The notes beneath the pieces were generated by a model. It was not told where the DNA came from. It did no database searches and saw only the letters and a program-made list of their open reading frames with translations. DNA of 64,000 bases from Sapria himalayana (taxonomy: Eukaryota; Streptophyta; Magnoliopsida; Malpighiales; Rafflesiaceae), in contig JAREIK010000779.1 in assembly GCA_029783825.1 (NCBI GenBank), positions 1-64,000 of the forward strand, read 5' to 3'. The translations under genes were made by a program, and so were the position numbers. Position 1 is the first letter of the stretch. Each line of letters begins with the position of its first letter. Shown here one piece after another: positions 11,856-23,870 of the stretch.

Positions 11856-14800
11856 TCAATGGATTTCTTTGATCCTCCTAATGTAATTAGTTTCTTTACT
11901 ATCTAAATTTATTATACCAATATATTTTTTCGGTAAAAAACCTTCCTTAAATTCTTGATCACCTATCTTTTTTCCCTCTTTGGCTAAACCGTCAGCTAAT
12001 GCATTTGCTTCTCTAAAAATATATTTTATGTTATAATCTAATGATTTTAATTCCTGCTGTATTTCTTCTATTTCATCATCGTATCTCCATGTTGAATCTT
12101 TTCTATTAATTAAGTTAACTAGTATTTTTCAATCTATTTGAATATCTATATTTTTAATGTTTAATTTTTTGCATAATATAAACCTTCTCTTCATGCTGAA
12201 ATTTCAGCATGAAGAGCTGATGAAGCTGAAATCTTTCTAGTAAAAGCTAATATTAGCTTTCCTTCCAAGTCTCTGATTGCTCCTCCTCCTCCCGCTGCTC
12301 CTATGTCTCTATCAAAACTACCATTTGTGTTTAATGCTAATCTTCCTTTCGGTGGTTTTTCCCATTTTATACCCATGAATTTAAATAGTTTTGATTGTTT
12401 CTTTTTTAGCTTCCAGTGATTTATAATGTCTCTATCTAAGCTCTTATCCTGTGAATCTATAGGGTGAATTTCTGAAAATTTCCTTGTTTCCTCCTTTATC
12501 TTCTTCCAGATTTCCTCTATAATCATATTTCTACCTTCAAATATACTGTAGTTTCTAGCCTTCCAAATGCACCAGATAGCTATTAGCGGGGCATTATTTT
12601 TAATCCATTTCTGAGTAGGACTTAACACTTTTTGTTTAAGCCATTTTTGAAGTCTGCCTTTTAGGTTACTATGTTCATATTTTATATGTAATTCTATTCC
12701 TAATTTCTTCCATATTTCAGCTACTACTTTACCTTATGAAAATAGGTGATCTAGTATTTCTATCTCAGATGCACAACACTCACATCTGGATACTAGTTGA
12801 ACACCTTTATTTTTTATATTTGTATCTATTGGAATTATGTTGGACAAGACTTTCCACATAAAAGTTTTAATTTTTTGTGGATTGTCATTTTTCCAAGCCC
12901 ATTTAAATAATATATGTTCTTCTTGCTTATTTCTAATTATGTTTTTAACTGATTTAAGTGAAAAAATTCCATCTTGTGTTAATGTCCATTTCCATCCTTT
13001 ATAAGTGAGTTTAGAGTGGTTATCAACTATCTCTCTTTGGTTGATCATTTGTGTCCAGACCTGTGTGCTTTTACTTTTGTTCTTTTTTTCATTGTTAGTA
13101 TCATCTTTTAAACAATACTTTGCTCTCATAAATTTAGACCATAATGTATTATTTTCATTTAGTCTCCACCATCTCCTACTAGCCCATGCTCCAGCTAAGT
13201 CTGCTAGATTAACAAAGCCCAAACTAGCCTCTTGGACGGGAAAGCATAAATCTCGCCATTTTTTCCAGTGTAGCTTATATTTACCTTCTTTTTTTCCCCA
13301 TAAAAAGTTAGCTAATTCTCTTTCAATATTTTTCATCAGCTTACAAGAGGGTTTGATAATCATAATATTATGCATTAACATGCTTTCTAAGACATGTTTT
13401 ATTAATGTGATTCTTCCCCCTAAACTTAAAAATTCCTCCTTCCATCCCGATATTTTCTTTTTTAGTTTATTTACTAGAAATTCTAGAAATTCGTTCTTAA
13501 ATTTGCCTTCATATACCGGGCAACCCAAGTAGATAATTTCACCTTTTTTGTGTGAAAAACTAGTAAGTTTTTAAATTCTATGAGTTAATGCCAGAGGGGA
13601 TTTATAAGATATCATATATTGACATTTTCTTTTATTCAATTTTTGACCAGTTTCATCTTCCATACATTTTAATAAGCTCATCCGATTTTGTAATGATCTA
13701 CTACTACCATTAGTAAAAATCATTACATCGTTTGCATATGCCAGACAACTCACAAGTGGAGTGTTTTTTGGTTGTCTGAATGAACCTATCAATCCTTTCT
13801 CCATTTTATCTTTAATGTTAACTATTAATAGTTCTAAATATAAATTGAATAAAGATGGAGAGAGTGGATCTCCTTGTCTTAGACCTCTAATTGGTTTTAT
13901 TTCCTCTCCAACTTTTCCATTCGTTATTATTCTGGCCCATGTGTTAGATATGCACCTGTAAATCAGATCTATCCATGTTTCAGAAAAACCCATTTTTCTC
14001 ATAATAAAGCAGTGTGTTCCATTCAACTCTATCAAATGCTTTAGCTAAATCTAATTTTATTATAACATTTTGTCCTCTTGTTTTTGTTCCTATTTCTCTA
14101 CACATTTCCGTGGCCAAACATATGTTTTCCATAATTAATCTATTTTTCATGAAGCCGGTTTGTTCTATTGAAATAATTTTAGGTAATATATAGGCTAATC
14201 TATTTTGTAATATTTTTGCTAGAATTTTATATATTGAATTACATAGGATGATAGGTCTAAAATCCTCCCCCGTTTGTTGGTTTTCTATTTTTGGAATGAG
14301 AACTATGTGAAAACTTCCCCACTTTTTCCCTATTTCAGTTCCACATAATATGCTATTAATGGCTTTGTTTATGTCCATTTTAATTATGTCCCAGCATATT
14401 TGAAAAAAAAACAGCTATTCCATCCATCCAGTCCGGCTACGCTATCCTTGTTCATACTATAAATGGCTGCTTTTATTTCTTCATCTTTTACATGTTTAAT
14501 TAGTATATTATTATCTTCTTTTGATATTCTGTTTTCTATCTTTTCTAACAAGCTATTTCCTTTAATCTCATTTTTATTACTTAGTTGATTTTTAAAGAAA
14601 TCTGTAAAATAAGTTTGAATTTCTATATCTTTAACTACCCATTCTTTCTTATTTTTCTTTATGCCCCTAATTATGTGTTTCTGATATTTTAGTTTAGCTG
14701 CTTTTTGGAAAAACTTCGTGTTCTTGTCTCCTTCTTTTAGCCATTTTATCTTCGATTTTTGTTTCCAAAACACCTCTTCCATTACAAGTTTGAGTTTTAA

Positions 14801-15775
14801 CTCAGCTTGAGCCTTACTTAATGCATTTCTATTATTTAAACTTTGATCTTTTTCAAATTCTAATTCTTTATTTAATACTAATTCTTCTGCATCTTTTATG
14901 TTTTTATTTATATCTCCAAATATTTCCTTATTCCATTTTTTAAATTAAGTTTTTAATCTACTTAGCTTATTATTTATAACTTGCATAGGATTACCAGATG
15001 CCTCATTATTCCAAGATTTTTTTACTAAATTCAAAAAATCATGAAGTAAACTCCAGGCATTTTGGAATTTAAAGGATCCTCCTTTATTGAAAGAGTTTTT
15101 AATGGTGATTAAAAGTGGACTATTATCAGAACAAGTTCTATTTAAATGTTTCACTTCTACAGAGCCATATTCTTTAGCCAATTAAGGTTATAAAAGATTC
15201 TATCTAATCTGGCCCAGATTAAACCTTTCCTTTTCCGGTTATTGCACCATGTGAAGGAAGATCCTAAGAATTTGGCCTCAATTAAATTAGTTTTATTTAT
15301 AGTATCGTTAAATTGAATCATGGCTTTCTTATTTGGTATTTTTCCACCTTTCTTTTCTTTAATGCTTCTTACAACATTGAAATCTCCCCCTATAATCCAT
15401 GGCTTATTTTTCTTTAAATGTTTATCCCATATCCTCCCATAATTCTTTTCGCTCTTCTCTTTTATTTTTAGCATAAACAATAGTAATTATTTCATTTACA
15501 TCTTGACTCAAACAAAAATTTATTAACTGATTTGTTTCTTTTAATATTATTATGTTTAGGTTATTTTTCCAAATTAACCAAAATTTTCCATTTTCATTTG
15601 CATATCCATGGTCAAATCCTAGCATAGTTTTGTAGAGTCCTAGCTGATACTTATCCACCATAGGTTCAGTTATTGCTACAAGATTGATTTTGTGCATATA
15701 AATCAATTTTTTAAATCTGTTTATTGAGGGAATATTCGCTATTCCCCTTATATTCCAGTAAATATAATTATACAT
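11856..15775 (-). pseudogene. LINE-1 ORF2 (endonuclease-reverse transcriptase-RNase H), broken
   Basis: Replicase polyprotein of a plant L1. Order on the minus strand: APE-type endonuclease (15,775 to about 14,945; starts MYNYIYWNIRGIA and contains IIGGDFNVVRS); linker with WLKEGDKNTKFF (about 14,740); reverse transcriptase (about 14,450-13,500; KLDLAKAFDRVEW, LRQGDPLSPSLF); zf-RVT-like region (about 12,950-12,730; FKWAWKNDNPQKIKTFMWKV, then CECCASEIEILDHLF); RNase H of RVT_3 type (about 12,340-11,900; AGGGGAIRD, ending FREANALADGLAKEG). The frame breaks near 15,450, 15,170, 14,940, 14,380, 14,000, 13,540, 12,730 and 12,190. The endonuclease motif reads SDNSP, not SDHSP; the RT motif C reads YAND, not YADD; and RNase H LNTDGS reads LNTNGS. 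The protein would therefore be inactive even without the frameshifts. Confidence 0.9.
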
Positions 15776-15778
15776 TAA

Positions 15779-17125
15779 TTATAGATTTAGCTTGTGCTCT
15801 AGTGGTGCATTTGGTTCCATATGTTCTATTTTTATATTTTTCATATTTTTTGATTTTATTATTGAACCTAGATCTTCGCTTTTTTCTTCTTTCCAATCTC
15901 TTCTCATTCGAATTGACATTATATTTAATTCCTCCATTGCCCACTCTTTATTACCCATTTTTTGTTTAAGCTTATCTATATTTATGTCATTTTTAAATAA
16001 TCTTATTTTCTGCACATTATCCTCTCCATTCTGTAAAAAAGGGAGGTTAAACTTTTTGTTTTTGGTTCTTCTTCCGAATAGTCCACAATAGGGACTACCC
16101 ATCCTTTGTTTATTGTAATTTTATTTTTCATGTACGCTCTTGTTCTTTTGTTCAGTTCTGATATTTTTTTAATCATTTCTGTTCTTTTTATAGTCTCTAA
16201 TGTATTTTCTGCCATGTTTTCTGTTTCATTAGGAATCTTATATTCAATTAATTTCAATTCAGTTCATTCTATATTCTGTTCTTCTGTTTGGGCAGTGTGT
16301 TCATCTTGATGTTTTTTTGGTATTTAACTAACATGCCTCTCTCTCCTGCATTCATTGACCTCTCATCACTCTTTTGATTCACTTCCTCCCTTCTTTTTTT
16401 AACTAAATAATTTTCCAAGCCATGCCCCAATTTTTTACAGCAGATACAGTATGATGGTAAGTTCTCTAGAACTACTTGCTGCCAGATACCATCACCCTCA
16501 TTATTTCCAATCCATATCCATGAGGGAATTGGTTTTTGTATATTAGTTTCAACACAAATACGAGCTACACTTGGCCTGTTTAGAGTGGCCTTAGCACCAT
16601 CAAGAAGAAGAGGAGAACCAAGTGTACAAGCAATGTGATATAATGCAAATTTATCAAAATAATGTATCGGTAGCAAGGGAAACAAGAACCATACCGGTGC
16701 CACCGATGATTCTTCCTTAGTCGAGAAGTTTGTTGACCATTTGAAAGTTCTCATGGGAAATCCCATGATATACCAGATACCTCTTAGCCAAATTCGATGA
16801 AATCTTCTTCAGAAAATAGTTGTAACAGCACATGTTTATCATCGATGAGGCCGATTTTAATCAACATCTTAAGCTTCAATGATTCAAAAAACACACGAAT
16901 ATCATCAACGCGAGGCCTTCCATGTGAGAATTTTTCCACAAGCGTGAACTTATGTGGTTCAGTAAGCCTCTGAATATCTTCGGTAGAAAAAATTATCGAG
17001 CGTTCCTCGATAATTTTCGCGTGAGATTCCGAATGAGCTGTTACTTTTTGCGCGAACTTCTTGTAAAAATCGGAAAAGGATTTCTTATTAACTAAGTAAT
17101 CAATTTCCTTTACACGGTGAGAGCT
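15779..17125 (-). pseudogene. LINE-1 ORF1 (DUF4283-like, zinc-knuckle RNA-binding protein), broken
   Basis: The nucleic-acid-binding ORF1 protein of a plant L1. The amino part (about 17,110-16,800) reads NKKSFSDFYKKFAQK, then DIQRLTEPHKFTLVEKFSHG, like the DUF4283 domain and matching LINE-2 ORF1. A frameshift near 16,797 separates this from the next part (16,766-16,269), which begins RGIWYIMGFPMRTFKW. A zinc-knuckle region follows: CICCKKLGHGLENY, with Tyr in place of the last Cys of CX2CX4HX4C. A stop near 16,265 and a shift near 16,050 precede the acidic/basic tail ending EHKLNL at 15,779. The original start codon is not clear; a stop lies just upstream of the conserved part. The Met at 16,766 is internal, not a true start. 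Confidence 0.82.
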
Positions 17126-17234
17126 TCAAGTAGAACTAATTTGCACAACGATGGAAGTTTTTGGGAAATCGCTTCAGTATCGCCGAGGGTTCCTTCTTTT
17201 GAGCGTGTTTGATCCCTTCATCTAGTAATAGCAT

Positions 17235-17247
17235 AAGAGCGTAACTT
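17235..17247. repeat. LINE-1 target-site duplication, right copy
   Basis: AAGAGCGTAACTT again, identical to 10,835-10,847. It marks the 5' end of LINE-1 and the point where LINE-2 sequence resumes. Confidence 0.92.
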
Positions 17248-17854
17248 ATTCCCTTTGTTTACCTTTTTGTTTGATCCACTTGAATCTAACGCTTAGTCCT
17301 TTTTGCTATTTTTCCCATTGTGCTGATTTGAGGCTTTATCTGCTCCTCGAATCCTCTGCCGTTCATTTAATCCGAAATCACCTTCTTCTTCCCCCCTTGG
17401 ACTGGTTCTGATCTGATTAGTGCAGCATCTCTTCTCCCCGATTACTAATCTAGACACTAATAGTTCCTAGTACCAATTGACTTAAATAAAATAACACATG
17501 ACATTACTTCCTTTTTCCAAAAACAGATTTTTACAGACAATAATACAATAGACTCTATTACTTATACTGACACAGGCACATGTTCAGACTCCCTGCCGGA
17601 TCCTCTTGCTTTTACTGTGCTGCAGAAAAACACAAAAAATGCAAACCAAAACAAAGAGCCAATTCCAAAATAGACCACTGCTATATCTTATCCTTATTTA
17701 TATTTCCTCTTAAATCTTTTTATATATTGTGTAGAAACAGAAATTCCTCCACACAGAAAACTATACCCCCCCATAACAGTTAACTTCATTATTTGATTTT
17801 ACAATTTTTAACCTAAATATTCTTAAATTCTAGGCTTTAATAACAGCAGATTCC

Positions 17855-20800
17855 CTACCTTTTCACTCTTAGGTATGGGAAGGCAAGTTTATCCAGTCTT
17901 ACCAATTCCTTTAGTTTTTCTGGCATAGTCCCCTCTACATACTCATTATCCCCTTTACTCATTCCTATTCTAGCGAGGCAGTCTGCTAGCGCATTGGCCT
18001 CCCTATAAATATGTAAAATATTTGCATTTAATTCATTAACAATATTTTTTATTATTTCAATCTCCTCCTCATACTTCCATAATGATACCTTTTTCATTAC
18101 CAAATTATCTAAAGTGAATGAATCTACCTGTATTTGTAGGTTATTAATGCCTAGCTCTTTATAAATATACAACCCTTTTTTAATGCAATAATTTCTGAGT
18201 GAAGAGCTGAGGAAGCTTTACCTAAAAGAATGAATGCATTAATGATACTCCCTTGAAAATCTCTTATTACCCCTCCTCCTCCTGCCACCCCTATATCCTT
18301 ATTAAAGCTCTCATCCGTGTTAAGGGATATCTTTCCTTCTGGGGGTTTACTCCAACTTATGCTCTTTGCCCTATGTGTCTTAGTCTTATTAATAGTGAGT
18401 GACCATGTATTTCTGAGTTTTCTAACCATATTTATATTCTCAACTTTCAAGGGTTTAATATTAGATATAATACTGATTTTTTTTCCTAATATCTTTTAAT
18501 ATTTCAACTGAAATCATTATGATTCCCTCAAATCTGCTCTTGTTACGAGTTTTCCATAGACTCCAAATAACAACGTGCGGGAGATTTTGAGTCAGCCAAT
18601 TGCTAACAGGACTTCTTTAAGTGTAAGTTCACCATTTTTTAATTTTTTCTATTAACCCTTCTTGTTTGCTACTTATCTAATTCAATTTCTCCAGCTCTTT
18701 CCAGACTTCTGCTGCTATCCTTCCTTCCGAAAATAAATGGTCGATAGATTCTACTGCTTCCTGGCAGTAGTCACATCTTGATGCCATTTTTACTCCTTTT
18801 CTTTGAATATTACTATCTACTGGTAAGGCTTTAACAAGTACTTTCCATGTAAGCGAACTCATTCTTTGCGAGATGTCCACTTTCCAAGCCCATTTGAATA
18901 ATGCTTGTGATGTTTTCTTCTTTCTGATTAGTTCTTTTACTGATTTTAAAGTAAAATTTCCTTGCGGGTTTAGTGTCCATTTCCATCTGCCTTTTTTCAA
19001 TATCGAATGTGATTCTACAATTTCTTTTTGTTTTTCCATTGATTTACAAATATTTGAAGCCTTATTTAGACTCTTAGTCCTAGACCCTTCATATTTAGCT
19101 CTTATGAACTTTTCCCACAGACTCTCACCTTCTTTTAACCTCTAGCATCCTATGTAGTCCCATGCTGTGACTATGTCTTGCAGTCTGATGATGCCCAAAC
19201 CTACCTTCTCTTTTGGGAAGCATATATCATCCTAGTTCTTCTAGTGAAGCTTAAACTTACCCTCTTTTTCCCCCATAAAAAGTTAGCCATGTCCATTTCC
19301 AGTTTCATAATAAATTTCTTAGGTGGGTGAATAGCTGCTAAGATATGTACTAGCATGCTTTGGAGAAAATGAGAGATTAAAGTAATCCTACCCCAAAAAC
19401 CCAGTAGCTCCTCCTTCAAACATGCTATTTTACTTCTTAATTTTTTTTGTAATAATGTTAAATAACTCTCTCTCAGACTACCCTCATATATTGGGCAGCC
19501 TAGATACATTAAAGCCCCTTTATTTTGGATGAATCCAGTAATTTTTATAATTTTTTTGGCCACTTTTACGGATGTTTTTGATAATAACAAAAACTGACTT
19601 TTATTTTTATTTACAACTTGCCCCATTGCTTTCTCAAAAATTTTCAGGAGATCCATAAGATTCATCAGCGATTTCGAAGTCACGTTTGTGAAAATTATGA
19701 GGTCATCCGCATACGCTAGACAACCTATTCTAGGAGTATTAATTGGCTGTCTAAACGGAATGATCTTGCCCGCTGCCAATCTTTTATTTAAATTACAAAT
19801 TAATAATTCTAAATAATTATCGAATAATAAAGGAGACATGGGATCCCCTTGTCTTAAACTCCTTTTCTGTTTAAATTCCTCTCCTTTCTGACCATTTACA
19901 ATAACTTTTACCCATACACTTGTGACACATCTATATATTAAATCTATACATAATTCAGAGAAGCCAAACTTTCTCAATACAAAACAAAGTGTGTCCCATT
20001 CAATTCTATCAAATTCTTTAGACAAATCTAGTTTAACTACTAGATTATTCCCTCTTGTTTTAACAGCTATCTCTTTCATCATTTCAGCTGTCAATTTTAT
20101 ATTTTCAATCATTAACCTATTTTTAACAAAACCCAATTTCTCATACGATATTATTTCTGGTAAAATAGTGCTTAACCTGCTTTGTTGTATTTTTGCTAGA
20201 ATCTTATAAATAGCATTACATAAGCTAATAGGCCTATAGTCTTCACATATTTGTGATGATTTCTTCTTTGGAATTAGCATAATAAACAAATTAGCCCTTG
20301 CCTTAAGTATATCCGTACCTACAAAAAAACTTGCAACTACATAAACAAGCTCTTTTTTAAGAGTATTCCAACTGGTCTAGAAAAAGTAATTATTCCAACC
20401 ATCCGGTCCTGCTGCACTGTCCTTATCCAGGCAAAAGACAACATTTTTTACTTCTTCTTCATCCGGAATCATTTCCAACTTATTATTTTGTTCCTTTGTA
20501 ATAGATGTTTTAATTTCTTTCATTAATAAATCACCTTCATGAATAACCAAGCCACATAAATATTTTTTAAAAAATTCATCAAAGAGGTTTCATAATTTTT
20601 TATCTTCTACTCCCCAGGTTCCTTGATCATTTTTTATACCATTTATTTTGTTCTTAGGAGTTTTGATTTTACACATAGTATGAAAAAATTTAGTATTTCA
20701 TCCCCATCTTTAAGCCATTTAATTCACTTGCTATTTCCAGTAGATTTCTTCCATATGTAATCTAAGCCTCAATTTTCCTTTGACTTTACTTAGTTTGTTT

Positions 20801-21724
20801 ATGATTTCTTCATTTTGGGAATTTTCATATTCTAATTCCAGTTTCTGCACTTCTTCTTCCTCCTTTATTTTTTGGTTTATATTTCCAAAAACATCTTTAT
20901 TCCATAAGTTTAAGCATTTTTTTAATCTATATAGCTTACACATTAGAACCTGCATAGGCTTTCCTATAACTGGCTCTATCCAGGATTCTCTCACTACCTT
21001 TTCAAATTCTAGGTGCTTTACCCACATATTTTGAAATTTAAATTTTCTCGTAGTATACTAACTCTTATTGATAGAAATAAGCAATGGGCTATGGTCAGAG
21101 CAAGTTCTGTTTAAATGTCTGAGCCCTATAACCCCCTGAGATGCTACCCACTTCGCATTACAGAGAGCCCTATCTAACCTTGCCCAAATTGCCCCTCTTT
21201 TCCTCCAGTTATTACACTAGGTATAGCTTGAACCTATAAAATCCACTTTCATCAGATTTGTACTAGTGATAGGACATGGCTACTTTGTCTGGAATTTTAC
21301 TTCATTTCTTTTCTTTCACACTTCTAATTACATTAAAGTCCCCACCTATGATCTATGGGGTGTCTTTCTTTGCTATGTCACGCATTTCCTTCCATAATTT
21401 TAACCTATCTTTTTTATTATTTTTAGCATACACAACCAAAATTATAACCTCTGCATTTATTTTAGAGTTAAAGTGAACTACTTTTTCTGTGTTTTTAATT
21501 ATTATAATATTCATGTAATTGTGCCAGATGATCAAAGCATACCATTTGAATATATGCATTATTAAACCCTAGTAGTTTACTATATTTACTCAATTGGTCC
21601 TTCTAAATCATAGGTTTCGCTATAATTACCAGAGAGATTCTATAAATTTTTATTAAATGTTTTAGTCTATTTAACGAGGGGTTTTTATCACCCCCCTAAT
21701 ATTCCAATAAATATATCTATCTAT
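17855..21724 (-). pseudogene. LINE-2 ORF2 (endonuclease-RT-RNase H), broken
   Basis: Replicase pseudogene of the older LINE. Endonuclease remains are at about 21,710-21,060: GGDFNVIR near 21,335 and NRTCSDHSPLLI near 21,095, with the SDHSP motif intact. The linker coding region is at 21,027-20,731. The reverse transcriptase is the longest open part (20,289-19,201, 362 codons): FIMLIPKKKSSQICEDYRPI, KLDLSKEFDRIEW (Glu where LINE-1 has Ala), SLRQGDPMSPLLF, and CLAYADDLIIFT with the catalytic Asp pair kept near 19,710. The zf-RVT-like region is at 19,039-18,677: RCDYCQEAVESIDHLF. RNase H is at 18,450-17,855: SLNTDES, AGGGGVIRD, YREANALADCLAR. Stops and frameshifts separate these blocks. LNTDES has Glu in place of the usual Gly. 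Confidence 0.88.
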
Positions 21725-23095
21725 TTAAGTTAGATTTTGCTTGTGCTCTTGTTGTGCATTTAGACTCATTCATTCTATTCAAATGCTTCTTCTTGTTCCT
21801 TGGCAACTTGTTTATATTTGGGGTATCTTGCATTATTTGAATATATTTTTCTTGTTGTCCAAGGTGCATAGACATTCTTTTGATGGCTTCCATTACTTGA
21901 CCTCTTGTAAGCTTTTACCAATCTTCTTCGTACATTTCTAAATCATCTTTTATTTTTTCCAAAACAACCTCCTATATTTCTTCTTCCCTCCCTATTTGTG
22001 GACTACTGAACACTTCTGAATTTTCATCTGGAAAATCCAGAACATCCTCATTTATCCATTCTAAATCCTCCTCCTTCTCCTTTAATATCCTTCTTACATT
22101 ATGTATCTTTCCCCCCTTCCTCCTTAGCTTCACTTCCTTCCAGCCTTCTTCTTCCATTCCCTCTAAACTCTCCTATACTTCCCTCTCTAAATTCCTATTG
22201 CTACTTCACTTCCTCCTCATAAATAACTAGTTCCCTAGTTTCTGCCCCCTTTCTCCTCTAAGCTCACTTCTCAATCATTTCCTGCAATTTCAGGTGATTC
22301 TCCCCTATCTCTCAACTGTATATGTTGATCCTTCCTAACCCATTTTTGCCTCTTCTTTCCTCTAACATTCTGCTCCATCCCCTCAGCCCCCAGTCTACAA
22401 TCTCCCATATCATGACCAATTATTTTACATTCTAGGCAGTATGGAGGCAAGTTCTAGGTCATGACAGATTGCCAATACCCCTCTCCCTACTCTCCCTCCC
22501 CTCTACCTATCCATATTTTATTCTGTGGCATTGAGAGTAAATTACACTCTACACACACCCTTGCATTGTTAGGCCTTATCATAGAGACTGTTGCCTCATC
22601 CCTCACCATAGGCTTACCCAAAGAAGAAGAAATGGCAAATAGAGCATGCTTATTGTATAGAAACAATGGTAGATTAGGTAATGAGAACCATACCGGGGCT
22701 AGAGGCAGCTTCTTTGTGTGGGCTGAAGTATTTCATCCACTTCAGAATGCGCATTGGATACCCACTCACCTACCACAATCCCCTTGGCCATAGACGATGG
22801 AAATCGTCCTCCAAATGGCATTGTAGAATAACTTGCCTAGCATCATAATCAGCAAACTTCACCATCCCCTTGAACTTCAAAGAATTAATAAATAACTGTA
22901 TTTCTTGTGTGCGAGGTCTGCCGTGGGAAAATTTCCCGACTAACGTGTAGTCAAATGGCTCTACGAGCCTCTGTATCTCCTTTGAAGTGAAGATTACTAC
23001 GGATCTACCATTTTTCTTATCGAATATAGGAGGATGGGGCGCAGGCTCATTCAATATTGATGCAAAGGACTTCTTATTTGATAATAAGTCCCTTT
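21725..23095 (-). pseudogene. LINE-2 ORF1 (DUF4283-like, zinc knuckle), broken and 5' truncated
   Basis: RNA-binding ORF1 pseudogene of LINE-2. The amino region (23,095-22,770) reads NKKSFASILNE, then FTSKEIQRLVEPFDYTLVGK and FSHGRPRTQEI, paralogous to LINE-1 ORF1 and DUF4283-like. The zinc knuckle near 22,440-22,395 reads CLECKIIGHDMGDC, an intact CX2CX4HX4C. An acidic tail (22,157-21,972) contains EEDLEWINEDVLDFPDE. Several frame breaks separate these parts. The most 5' codons are lost at the junction near 23,095; the open frame running on to 23,153 reads through into foreign sequence, so its Met is not the true start. Confidence 0.8.
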
Positions 23096-23870
23096 GATCC
23101 AAGATTCGGCTTCTCTGAGCTGACCATAGATTTAATTTATAGATGTATATCAAGCACTTGGGTAAGAGTCCTGGTAAATGGTAAGTTAAGTGAGGAATTT
23201 AAACCAAATAAAAGCTTAAGGCAAGGGGATCTGTTATACCCCCTTCTTTTTTGATATCTATATAGAACTATTAATACGAAACTTGAATAAGAAAATATAC
23301 GAAAGTAAAATAATGCCATTCAGACAACCAAGGAATACACCCAGAATTGGTTGTTTAGCTTATGCAGATGACTTTATAATATTTACTAATGCTAGCATAA
23401 AGTCTTTAATGAATCTTATGGAACTTCTTCAAATATTTGAAAAAGAGACAGGCCAATTGGTTAATAAAAGTAAATGTCAGTTTATGCTTGCAAAAAATGC
23501 AAAACTAAAGTTAGTAGATAAAATAAAAAATATTACAGGTTTTGCTGAAATTAAAGGGGCATTAATGTATCTAGGTTGTTCAATATATGAGGAGAGGTTG
23601 AAGGAATAATATCTAACTTACCTTCAAGACAAACTAAGAAAGAAAATAGCAGGATGGAAAGAAGAGCTCCTGAGATTTGGGGGGAGGATTACGCTGCTTT
23701 CACATGTATTACAAAGCACACTCACACACATATTATCAGTGATACATCCCCCTAAAAAATTTATAAAAAAACTCGAATCAGAAATGGCTAACTTCTTATG
23801 GGGTAAAAAACAGCGTAATCCTCTATAAAAAAACTCGAATCAGAAATGGCTAACTTCTTATGGGGTAAAA
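23096..23870 (+). pseudogene. LINE-3 fragment: reverse transcriptase piece on the plus strand
   Basis: A piece of an L1 ORF2 in the opposite orientation to LINE-1 and LINE-2. It begins mid-domain with FGFSELTIDLIYRCISSTWV (about 23,100), continues with SLRQGDLLYPLLF (a stop and shift near 23,255), then FRQPRNTPRIGCLAYADDF (about 23,320) with YADD intact, then GALMYLGCSIYEE, and ends with MANFLWGKK near 23,805. The protein is closer to LINE-2 than to LINE-1 by eye. It lacks endonuclease, RNase H and poly-A. It lies head to head with the ORF1 end of LINE-2, so this is a composite or rearranged locus. Confidence 0.85.
23762..23870 (+). repeat. 62-bp-period duplication at the end of LINE-3
   Basis: A 47-base block beginning TATAAAAAAACTCGAATCAG at 23,762 is repeated identically from 23,824, separated by 15 bases (ACAGCGTAATCC and neighbours). 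It covers the codons for MANFLWGK. This is a small tandem duplication, probably made during repair at the fragment's edge. Confidence 0.9.

Larger units (their letters stand above)
10848..17234 (-). mobile_element. LINE-1: full-length plant L1 retrotransposon, decayed
   Basis: A complete non-LTR retrotransposon of about 6.4 kb on the minus strand. The 3' end (low coordinate) has a poly-A tail seen as poly-T at 10,846-10,854. The 5' end is at 17,234, with about 110 bases of 5' leader before ORF1. Perfect 13-bp target duplications flank it. It carries ORF1 (15,779 to about 17,125) and ORF2 (11,856-15,775), then a 3' UTR of about 1 kb. Both ORFs have frameshifts or stops, and key catalytic residues are altered. 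It sits inside the 3' UTR of LINE-2, an older member of the same family. Confidence 0.92.
17248..23095 (-). mobile_element. LINE-2 body: older L1 of the same family
   Basis: A minus-strand LINE of the same family as LINE-1. It comprises 3' UTR (17,248-17,854), ORF2 (17,855 to about 21,724) and ORF1 (21,725 to about 23,095). Its 3' terminus lies at 10,481-10,834, displaced by the LINE-1 insertion. The 5' end is cut at about 23,095, inside ORF1, where the sequence changes abruptly to a plus-strand reverse transcriptase fragment. No 5' target duplication can be seen. There are many stops and frameshifts, yet catalytic motifs are better kept than in LINE-1. Confidence 0.88.

Noticed and set aside
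13005..13532. Plus-strand frame inside LINE-1
   Set aside because: It is the complement of the reverse transcriptase/zf-RVT coding region of LINE-1 ORF2, which gives clear protein similarity on the minus strand.
22770..23870. Twin-priming 5' inversion of LINE-2
   Set aside because: The inverted segment is reverse transcriptase sequence already present in LINE-2, and not the missing 5' leader.
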